From positions 1 through 8,941 of the forward strand of contig CANRHF010000078.1 of NCBI GenBank assembly GCA_947630345.1: DNA of 8,941 nt, read 5' to 3'. Below the pieces are notes generated by a model. That model worked only from the letters and a program-made list of their open reading frames with translations, was not told the origin of the DNA and ran no database searches. The position numbers and the translations under genes are program-made. This DNA comes from an uncultured Oscillospiraceae bacterium. GTDB lineage: Bacteria; Bacillota; Clostridia; Oscillospirales; Oscillospiraceae. Positions 1 to 6,664 of the stretch are shown one piece after another (the first letter of the stretch is position 1; each line of letters starts with the position of its first letter).

Positions 1-1737
1 ATAGGGCGCGTACTGCTTCCCGGAGCCCTCCCGAATGGAACGGCAGACCTGATCGAAGGGCATAGCCGGGCGGCAGCGGGTAGAGGTCTCCTCCGCGGAG
101 GAGGCCAGGGCGTCCGCCACCGCGACCAGGCTGATCATGGCCTTCTGGGGGGAATCGTTCAGGGTGAAGTCCAGGGGATAGCCCCCCTTGTCGTCATAGT
201 ACCGGTGGTGGCCCCGGGCAATGTCGCCAAACTCCGCCGTGGAGGCGTGGAGCCGCAGCAGTCGGGCGCCGCAGTAGGGATGGAGCCGGAGCATGGACTC
301 CTCCTCCTCAAACAGGCCCCGGCAGGCGTCGTTTTCCAGATTGCGGAAGTGGATCATTCCGGTGTCATAGACCTGGCCCGCCTTTCTGGCATAGTCAGCC
401 AGCTCCCGCCGTCGCCAGATCACATCCTGGGGGCTCTGGCACCCCACCAGACCCACCAGCCGCTCCGGGCAGTCCTCCACCGCCCAGTCTGTCAGCTCCG
501 CGGCCACCCGGCCCGCGAGCCACATCCGCACATAGATGGTGGGCTGCCGGGCGGCACAGACATCCTGGAAAATCTCAAAGAAGGGAATCCCAGCCAAATC
601 CTCCCGGTAGATATAGAGGAACTGGACCAGCTGGGACATCAGCATTTTGTCATGGCTTCCGTTGGGGGCCCGGGCGATCCAAGAGCGCAGGCTGCGCACC
701 ATTTGCCGCACCCGGCGCACCATGGCCCCGTCTGGGTCCCTCTTCAGATCCTGGAGATATCGCAGATAATAGTTGGGAATGCTCACCATGGCAAAGAGAC
801 CATCGGCGCTCAGGTCCGTCTCCTCCCGGCTCAGATGGAGGGCGTAGAGCCGGTCCAGCAGCTCCGGCAGCTGCATGACCCCACAGTGATAGCGGGCGGC
901 CATGTAGGCATACTGCCAGCGGGGCGAGGGGGGCAGCCCCCGCTCCCTGGAGGCCCGCAGCTGCCGGTCCTGCACGATCTGGGCAGACTCCAGCACCTGG
1001 GCGAACATTTCCGGGGTGGTATACCCGGTGCGCAGGGAGGTGAGCAGCGTTGTACACTCCTGATGGCTCTTATACAGATACAGGTCCCAGGGCAGGCTGG
1101 GGGTTTTGGCCCGCAGCTCCGGGTCGGACAGCAGCGTAATGGAACGGGTGCAAGCCGCCAGCTTTGCCTGGGCGCTCTCCTGGTCCCTACCGCTGTAGGT
1201 CAGGGCCAGGTTCCCCATACTCCGGTGGATATAGCCCCGGATCTCCGGGTCGGTGATATCGTCGTACTCCGTATCAAAATAGGACGCACTCTCCATAAAG
1301 CACATCCGCATCCGGGTGGTAAACATCCGGGGGATCTGGGGCAGCAACATCTCCTCCAGATTGTGCAGCGCGATACCCACATGGTACTGCTCCCGGATGA
1401 TCCCGTCCCGATCCTTCCGGTGGCGGGCCCGGGCCAGCAGGGCCATATGGATCCGGTAATTGAGGCCCACGTCCAGCTGGCCGTTTCGGTTCACCTGCCC
1501 GGCAAATTCCGACAGGTCCGCGACGTCCTCCTCCGGGGCGGCGAGAATGTTGTCCAGCACCGGGAACAGCTCCTGCCGGAGCAGCTCCGTACCCCGCTCC
1601 ACCGCCCGGTGGGTGGTTCGGTTGGCCTCCCAAATCGCCTTGCTGAACTCCTCCGGGGTGAGACTGTCCGCGTTGGGCAGGGTCAGGCCGCAAACGGTGC
1701 GAAGCAGGTCCAGATATTCCTCCTGGTATGGCTGCAT
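1..1737 (-). CDS. Helical N-terminal region plus degenerate HD-GYP-like domain protein (3' end outside window)
   Basis: The frame is open for 579 codons from the ATG at 1735-1737 to base 1 with no stop, so the C-terminus is missing. The start has a strong ribosome site (GGGGAGGG, 1745-1752) and lies 18 bases after the upstream kinase gene. Residues 1 to about 440 look all-helical and soluble; stretches near 168-205 and 273-301 resemble TPR-type helical pairs, but no family is certain. Residues about 440-579 align by eye with HD-GYP domains: a position matching HDIGK (457-461), an HPxxGAxLL stretch (486-494), a GHH...GGYP stretch (509-521) and VADAL (540-544). The first metal-binding His is Tyr457 and the Lys of HDIGK is Met461; Asp458, His486, His510, His511 and Asp542 remain. 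Known HD-GYP enzymes hydrolyse cyclic di-GMP; this copy is probably inactive or altered and may act as a binding or regulatory protein. The existence of the gene is sure; its function is not. Confidence 0.9.
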   Translation of the reverse strand, partial: MQPYQEEYLDLLRTVCGLTLPNADSLTPEEFSKAIWEANRTTHRAVERGTELLRQELFPVLDNILAAPEEDVADLSEFAGQVNRNGQLDVGLNYRIHMALLARARHRKDRDGIIREQYHVGIALHNLEEMLLPQIPRMFTTRMRMCFMESASYFDTEYDDITDPEIRGYIHRSMGNLALTYSGRDQESAQAKLAACTRSITLLSDPELRAKTPSLPWDLYLYKSHQECTTLLTSLRTGYTTPEMFAQVLESAQIVQDRQLRASRERGLPPSPRWQYAYMAARYHCGVMQLPELLDRLYALHLSREETDLSADGLFAMVSIPNYYLRYLQDLKRDPDGAMVRRVRQMVRSLRSWIARAPNGSHDKMLMSQLVQFLYIYREDLAGIPFFEIFQDVCAARQPTIYVRMWLAGRVAAELTDWAVEDCPERLVGLVGCQSPQDVIWRRRELADYARKAGQVYDTGMIHFRNLENDACRGLFEEEESMLRLHPYCGARLLRLHASTAEFGDIARGHHRYYDDKGGYPLDFTLNDSPQKAMISLVAVADALASSAEETSTRCRPAMPFDQVCRSIREGSGKQYAPY

Positions 1738-1755
1738 AGCTTTTCCCTCCCCGCT

Positions 1756-3663
1756 TCAGCGTCCGGCCTGGCCGCCCAGAAACTTCGCCATGGTATCGGC
1801 CAGATTCTGCATACTGACGGGTTTGGGCACATGGTCATCCATCCCCGCCCGCTGACAGGCCCGAATGTCCTCTATGAAAGCGTTAGCGCTCATGGCCACA
1901 ATGGGGATGGTGCGGCTGTCCTCCCGGGGCAGGGCCCGGATGGCCCGGGTGGCGGCCAAACCGTCCATCACAGGCATCTGAATATCCATAAAGATCAAGT
2001 CAAAAGTGCCAGCCGGGGCGTCCCGGAACCGCTCCAGGGCCTGCTGCCCGTCCTCGGCACAGACCACCTGGGCCCCCAGCATTTCCATCAGCTCCACGCC
2101 GATCTCCCGGTTGATCTCGTTGTCCTCCACCAGCAGGACGCGCTTGCCGTCAAAGCGCTGGGTCTCGTCCGCGTGGCTGGCCTTGGCAGCCCGACCCTGG
2201 GGGGTATAGGAGTAGAGGATCTCCCCCACCCGAGAGCGGAACAGGGGCTTGGGGATAAAGGCGGAGACCCCGTATTTGCGCATTTCATCCGGCGAAAGGG
2301 TCCACTCGTAGGTAGACATCAGCAGAATGGGGATGTCCGGACCCAGCATGGTCCGAATCTCCCGGCAGGTCTGCACCCCGTCCACCACCGGCAGCCGCCA
2401 ATCCAGGAGGATGGCAAAATAATCCTTCCCCTCCATATGGGCTTGCGCGGCCAGCTCCCGGGCCTTCCAGCCCCCACTCACGACCTGGTGCTCCAGCCCC
2501 AGATCGTCCAAAATCTCCTGAAGGTTCCGCTGGGAGGGAATGTCCGCGCAGGCGGCCAGCACCCGCTCTCCCGCCAGCGCCGCCATCTCCGGCTCCTCCT
2601 TTTGGGCCTGCTCCAGGGGCAATGTCACCGTGAACCGGGTCCCCTTTCCCTCCTGGCTCTCCACGGTGATCTCGCCGTTCATCATTTTTACCAGGTTATG
2701 GGTAATGGTCATGCCCAGGCCGGTGCCCTGGATGCGGCTGGCCCGCCGGTCCCGCTCGAAGGGTTCAAAAATCTTTTTCAAAAATTCCGGGCCCATGCCG
2801 ATACCCGTGTCCTCCACGGTAAAGGTGTAGTAGCTATAGTGCTTTCCCCCGGACTGGGTCTGCGCGGTCTCCCTCAGGGACAAGGAGATCCGCCCCTCCT
2901 CCGGGGTAAATTTCACCGCATTGGAGAGAATGTTCAGCATCACTTGCTGCAGCCGCAGCTCGTCCCCCAGCACCTGCTCGTGGCGAATGCCGGTGAAATC
3001 CAGCACTACCTGCTGGTGCTTCGCCTCCGCCTGGGGGCGGAACACCGCCATCAGGCTGTGGAGGAAGTCCGCCAGGGTGAAGGGAGCCAGATTGACGGTC
3101 ATTTTCCCGCTTTCGATCCGGGACATATCCAGGATATCGTTGACGATCTCCAGCAGGTGCTGGGAGGACAGGTCGATTTTTTCCAGGCAGTCCTCTACCC
3201 GCTCCCGCTCCTCCAAATGGGCCCGGGCGATGGTGATCATGCCGATGATGGCGTTCAACGGCGTGCGGATATCGTGGGACATATTGGACAGAAAATCCGT
3301 CTTGGCCTGGTTGGCGGCGTTGGCCGCGTCTAAGGCGCTGCGCAGGGCAGCGTTGGCCGCCTCCACCCGCAGACGCAGGCTGTGCTCCTCCTCCGTCACG
3401 TCTCGCAGCAGGATCAGCGTGCTGCCGTCCGGATAGCCGGTGAGGGAGGCAGTCAGCAGGATCCCCCAGACCTCGCCGCTCCAACGGCACTCCCCGGCGG
3501 ACAGCGCCGGTTCCAGGGCCTCCATCAGCTCTTCCTCCCGGCCGGAAAGCAGCAGCTTCGCCGCAGGGTTGCGGTACTCGATCCGCCACTTTCCCTCCGC
3601 CTGCCGAGCCGTCAGCACCGGCAGGGGCACCGGATTCAAATATAGCTCCAAATCGCTGGGCAT
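1756..3663 (-). CDS. Soluble PAS-type hybrid histidine kinase with two receiver domains
   Basis: 635 residues. Order: PAS-like segment (about 1-95), helical linker (95-120), HisKA with phospho-acceptor His130 in SNMSHDIRTPLNAIIG, ATPase domain with N-box Asn244/Asn248, DTGIG (285-289) and GTGLGM (313-318), first receiver (about 366-485), second receiver (about 507-630). No membrane segment or signal peptide is seen, so it should sense a cytoplasmic or membrane-adjacent cue. The second receiver is complete (Glu513, Asp514, Asp560, Ser592, Lys614). The first keeps Asp421 and Lys472 but its acidic pair is replaced by Cys372-Ala373, so it may be a pseudo-receiver. The start chosen is the ATG at 3661-3663, with AAAGGG ten bases upstream; a GTG further upstream (3774) would overlap the previous gene by about 88 bases. 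There is no HPt domain in the protein; the free HPt of the operon is the likely next step. The kinase call is firm; signal and partner are inferred. Confidence 0.96.
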   Translation of the reverse strand: MPSDLELYLNPVPLPVLTARQAEGKWRIEYRNPAAKLLLSGREEELMEALEPALSAGECRWSGEVWGILLTASLTGYPDGSTLILLRDVTEEEHSLRLRVEAANAALRSALDAANAANQAKTDFLSNMSHDIRTPLNAIIGMITIARAHLEERERVEDCLEKIDLSSQHLLEIVNDILDMSRIESGKMTVNLAPFTLADFLHSLMAVFRPQAEAKHQQVVLDFTGIRHEQVLGDELRLQQVMLNILSNAVKFTPEEGRISLSLRETAQTQSGGKHYSYYTFTVEDTGIGMGPEFLKKIFEPFERDRRASRIQGTGLGMTITHNLVKMMNGEITVESQEGKGTRFTVTLPLEQAQKEEPEMAALAGERVLAACADIPSQRNLQEILDDLGLEHQVVSGGWKARELAAQAHMEGKDYFAILLDWRLPVVDGVQTCREIRTMLGPDIPILLMSTYEWTLSPDEMRKYGVSAFIPKPLFRSRVGEILYSYTPQGRAAKASHADETQRFDGKRVLLVEDNEINREIGVELMEMLGAQVVCAEDGQQALERFRDAPAGTFDLIFMDIQMPVMDGLAATRAIRALPREDSRTIPIVAMSANAFIEDIRACQRAGMDDHVPKPVSMQNLADTMAKFLGGQAGR

Positions 3664-3673
3664 TGCTTCACAT

Positions 3674-3679
3674 CCCTTT
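3674..3679 (-). promoter_or_regulatory. Ribosome binding site deciding the start of the soluble hybrid kinase
   Basis: Minus-strand AAAGGG lies 10 bases before the ATG at 3661-3663, in the 23-base gap after the upstream stop codon. It favours this start over the GTG at 3774, which would extend the protein by 37 residues inside the upstream gene with no domain support. Confidence 0.75.
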
Positions 3680-3686
3680 CCGGCAG

Positions 3687-6248
3687 TCAGGCGTCCTGGG
3701 TGAGCTGGGCAGCGAGGACCTGCAGCAGCTTGTCCAGATGGATGGGCTTGGGAACGTGGTCGTTCATTCCGCACTGGAGGGCCTTGCGCCGGTCCTCGTC
3801 AAAGGCGTTGGCGGTCATGGCAACAATGGGGATCTTGGACAGCACCGGATCCTCCAGGGCCCGGATGGCCTGGGCGGCCTGATAGCCGTCCATGACCGGC
3901 ATCTGCACGTCCATCAGCACCAGGGCGTAGTACCCCGGGGCGGAGGCGCGGAGGGTGTCCACCGCCTCCTTGCCGTCGCAGGCCGTCTCCACCAGGAAGC
4001 CGTTTTCCACCAGCAGCTCCTGGGCGATCTCCCGGTTCAGCTCGTTGTCCTCCACCAGCAGCAGCCGGGAGCCCTTCAAATGGGCCACCGGATCCGGCGC
4101 CGCCGGGGTCTCGGCGGCAGCCTGAGGCTTCCCCAGAGCGGAGATGAGGGCGTCCCGCAGTTCGGACAGGAAGATGGGCTTGTTGCAGAAGGCGGTGACG
4201 CCGGCCTCCTTGGCCTCCTCCTCAAAGGCGGTCCAGTCGTAGGCGGTCAGCACGATGATAGGGATCTTCTCCCCCGCCAGGCTCCGAATCTGCCGGGTGA
4301 CCTCCAGACCACTGAGATCCGGCAGGGCCCAGTCGATGATGAAGGCGTAGTATTCGTCCCCCATCTCGATAGCCTGCCGGGCCCGGAGCACCGCCTCCCG
4401 GCCGTACATACTCCATTCCGCCCGCATGCCGATCTGTACCAGCATTTTGGTGACGGAGTCGCAGGTGGCAAAGTTGTCGTCCACCACCAGGCCCCGCACC
4501 CCGGACAGCTCCCGAATGGAGGGGTTCTGCCGCCGGCCGTCCTGAAGGCGGAAGGTGAAATCAATGGTAAATTCCGTGCCCCTTCCCTGCTCGGTCTGCA
4601 CCTGGATGGAGCCGCCCATGGTGTCCACAATGCTCTTGGTGATGGCCATGCCCAGCCCGGTGCCCTGAATGCCGCTGACGGTGGTATTTTTCTCCCGCTC
4701 AAAGGGCTCAAAGATGTGCTTGACGAACTCCGGGTCCATGCCGATGCCCGTGTCCTTCACCCGGATCTGGTAGGCTCCATAGCCGGTGGGTGCCCCGGGC
4801 TTCTGCCGCACCATCAGGGAGACGGAGCCTCCCGCGGGGGTGAATTTGATGGCGTTGGACAGCAGATTCAGCAGCACCTGGTTCACATGGAGCTTGTCGC
4901 AGTAGATATCCTCGTCCACCACGTCCATGGTGTCCATGAAGAAATTGAGCTGTTTGGCGGCCATTTGGGTCTGGATGATGTTGCGCATATCCCGGAAAAT
5001 GTCGGAAATGGAGCAGGGCTTCTCCTCGATGTTCAGCTTGCCGGACTCGATCCGGGACATATCCAGAATGTCGTTGATCAGGCTCAGCAAGTGGTTACTG
5101 GAGGAGAGGATCTTGGTCAGGTACTCCTGCACCCGCGCCTTGTTGTCCAGATTGGTCTGGGCCAGGGTGGTAAAGCCGATAATGGCGTTCATGGGGGTGC
5201 GGATATCGTGGGACATATTGGACAGGAAGGTGGATTTGGCCCGCTCGGCGGCCTCCGCCTTCTTCAGCTTCTCCTCCAACACGGCCCGCTCCACCGCCTG
5301 GTCTACCGCCAGCTTTCCCTGGCGGTAGATGAAGACATAGTACGCCGCCAGCGCCAGGATCATCAGTCCCCCCGCTACCAGGAAGATCGTCCGCGCCACA
5401 TAGACGGTGGAAAAGGCCTCCTGCTCCGGCACGGATACGGCGATGGACCACTGATTGATCGCCGCCGGCCGGTAGTACAGGTACTCCCAGCTTCCGGTGT
5501 TGTCGGGCTTGAAGATCACATAGCCGGTGCCCATGCCCAGCAGATCCTGAGTAAAGTCCTCCCAGGTGGCCTCCCCCTTGGTGGGGCGGCCGCCTTCAAA
5601 GTCCCGGATATTGCCCAGCTCTTCATGCCAGGTGTCCAGAATGAAGTCGCCGGTGCGGGTGTCAATGATGTAGACGCTGGCCCGGGCGTTATAAATGTTG
5701 TCAATATTGATGGCTTCGGGCAGCTCGTCCAGTCGGGTGATGCCGTAGAGCAGGGCTACTGTCTCCCCGTCCTGAATGATGGGCACAAAGTGCCGCAGTA
5801 CCATGCTCCCGCCGCCCACGGTAACGCCACGGTCCGTCACATGCTCCCCCAGGGGCGCTTCCACTTCAAACGACAGATCGTGGCTCTCTGACGCGTCGGT
5901 GATGCCGCCGTCAGGCGTCAGCACCCGGTCGTCCGGCAGAAGCACCCGGATCTTCATGGTCTCCAGCAACGGGGAAACCTGCTCCATGATCCCCAGGGTG
6001 TCCTCGGTATCCAGATTGTCGGCGGTGGCGATAATCTCCGCCGTGGCGTTGAGAATTCGGCTGTCCCGGGCCAGCTTGGCGGAGACCTCCTCGATGACGG
6101 TCTCGACTCCTTCCTCCATCCGGCCCAGACTTCGGGCCCGGAGGCTCGCGCTGATCCCCAGGAAAGCCGCCGCGAACAGCAGCGCGATCACCAGCGTCAG
6201 CGCCAGGGTGGCGGTGATGTTCGCCGACCCCCAGACTTTCCTTTTCAT
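3687..6248 (-). CDS. Membrane-bound hybrid histidine kinase with extracellular Cache-like sensor and two receivers
   Basis: 853 residues. A first membrane segment (about 11-33) and a second (about 287-308) enclose some 250 residues outside the cell. The part next to the second membrane segment (about 185-280) reads like a Cache/PAS-like sensor fold, which in this family binds small extracellular molecules; the ligand cannot be told. Inside follow a coiled linker (310-338), HisKA with His347 in SNMSHDIRTPMNAIIG, and an ATPase domain with N-box Asn457/Asn461/Asn465 region, DTGIG (499-503) and GTGLGM (529-534). Receiver 1 (about 585-705) has Asp590/Asp591, Asp639, Thr668 and Lys690; receiver 2 (about 727-850) has Glu733/Asp734, Asp780, Thr812 and Lys834, so both look competent. 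Start: ATG at 6246-6248 with AAAGGAG (6254-6260) five bases upstream, sitting in the 15-base gap after the HPt gene, so the two may be translationally coupled. It lacks its own HPt domain. The family call is firm; the Cache label is moderate. Confidence 0.97.
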   Translation of the reverse strand: MKRKVWGSANITATLALTLVIALLFAAAFLGISASLRARSLGRMEEGVETVIEEVSAKLARDSRILNATAEIIATADNLDTEDTLGIMEQVSPLLETMKIRVLLPDDRVLTPDGGITDASESHDLSFEVEAPLGEHVTDRGVTVGGGSMVLRHFVPIIQDGETVALLYGITRLDELPEAINIDNIYNARASVYIIDTRTGDFILDTWHEELGNIRDFEGGRPTKGEATWEDFTQDLLGMGTGYVIFKPDNTGSWEYLYYRPAAINQWSIAVSVPEQEAFSTVYVARTIFLVAGGLMILALAAYYVFIYRQGKLAVDQAVERAVLEEKLKKAEAAERAKSTFLSNMSHDIRTPMNAIIGFTTLAQTNLDNKARVQEYLTKILSSSNHLLSLINDILDMSRIESGKLNIEEKPCSISDIFRDMRNIIQTQMAAKQLNFFMDTMDVVDEDIYCDKLHVNQVLLNLLSNAIKFTPAGGSVSLMVRQKPGAPTGYGAYQIRVKDTGIGMDPEFVKHIFEPFEREKNTTVSGIQGTGLGMAITKSIVDTMGGSIQVQTEQGRGTEFTIDFTFRLQDGRRQNPSIRELSGVRGLVVDDNFATCDSVTKMLVQIGMRAEWSMYGREAVLRARQAIEMGDEYYAFIIDWALPDLSGLEVTRQIRSLAGEKIPIIVLTAYDWTAFEEEAKEAGVTAFCNKPIFLSELRDALISALGKPQAAAETPAAPDPVAHLKGSRLLLVEDNELNREIAQELLVENGFLVETACDGKEAVDTLRASAPGYYALVLMDVQMPVMDGYQAAQAIRALEDPVLSKIPIVAMTANAFDEDRRKALQCGMNDHVPKPIHLDKLLQVLAAQLTQDA

Positions 6249-6263
6249 GGCAGCTCCTTTCGG

Positions 6264-6617
6264 TCACAGGCCGGCCTGGAAGGCCGCGATGGTCTCCGTC
6301 GTTTTCCGGTAGTCCTCCTCCACCTGGGCAACAAGCCCTTCCACATCGGTACGCCCGGCCCGGAGGGCCTCCGTCAGGGCGCTGCTGGAGGCGGCCATGG
6401 GCGTAAAGCTCAGATTTTGGCACATGCCCTTGATGGTATGGGCGGCCCGGAAGGCCTCCTCCTGATTTCCTGTCTCCAGGCTGGTCCGCAGCAGCTGATA
6501 GCTGCCGTCGGAAAGAAATTTCAGCACGAATTTTTGGAGCAGCCGCTCACTGCGGAGGCGGCCGATGGCGTCGGCATAGTCCGCCCCCATGGACTGATAG
6601 CATTCCTGAAGCGTCAT
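6264..6617 (-). CDS. Stand-alone HPt (histidine phosphotransfer) domain protein
   Basis: 117 residues, the usual size for a single HPt four-helix bundle. The signature AHTIKG places the phospho-accepting histidine at His60, followed by helix-compatible residues. There is no catalytic domain, signal peptide or membrane segment. In multi-step phosphorelays such proteins move phosphate from a hybrid kinase's receiver to the receiver of a separate response regulator. Here it sits between the response regulator (47 bases upstream) and two hybrid kinases that both lack an HPt domain, which fits that role well. The start is ATG 6615-6617, supported by GGAG (6627-6630) nine bases upstream; the frame stays open far upstream, but that longer stretch only overlaps the previous gene out of frame and has no HPt relation. 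The HPt call is firm; which receivers it serves is inferred. Confidence 0.95.
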   Translation of the reverse strand: MTLQECYQSMGADYADAIGRLRSERLLQKFVLKFLSDGSYQLLRTSLETGNQEEAFRAAHTIKGMCQNLSFTPMAASSSALTEALRAGRTDVEGLVAQVEEDYRKTTETIAAFQAGL

Positions 6618-6626
6618 GGTTCCCTT

Positions 6627-6630
6627 CTCC
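6627..6630 (-). promoter_or_regulatory. Ribosome binding site deciding the start of the HPt gene
   Basis: Minus-strand GGAG, nine bases before the ATG at 6615-6617. A second weaker AGGGA (6621-6625) lies closer. The whole 47-base gap (6618-6664) is almost pure A and G on the minus strand, with no hairpin and no terminator, so transcription should run through from the upstream gene. Confidence 0.6.
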
Positions 6631-6664
6631 CTTCCCTGTTCCTTCCTGTTTTCCAATGTTCCTC

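Noticed and set aside
205..3333. Plus-strand open frame of 1042 codons
   Set aside because: It lies in the exact complementary codon register of the two minus-strand genes at 1-1737 and 1756-3663. It stays open only because those genes hardly use TTA, CTA and TCA codons. Its product is low-complexity (His, Gly, Leu, Gln, Pro rich) with no domain, while the minus strand encodes clear kinase and HD-GYP motifs.
3661..3774. GTG start giving 37 extra residues on the soluble kinase
   Set aside because: It would overlap the end of the upstream kinase gene by about 88 bases, and the extra residues look like out-of-frame translation of that gene.
3663..5891. Plus-strand open frame of 742 codons
   Set aside because: Same-register shadow of the membrane-bound hybrid kinase; no recognisable domain.
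6618..6664. Terminator or promoter between the first gene and the HPt gene
   Set aside because: The gap is a polypurine stretch on the minus strand with no inverted repeat and no -10-like box; it only supplies ribosome binding sequence.
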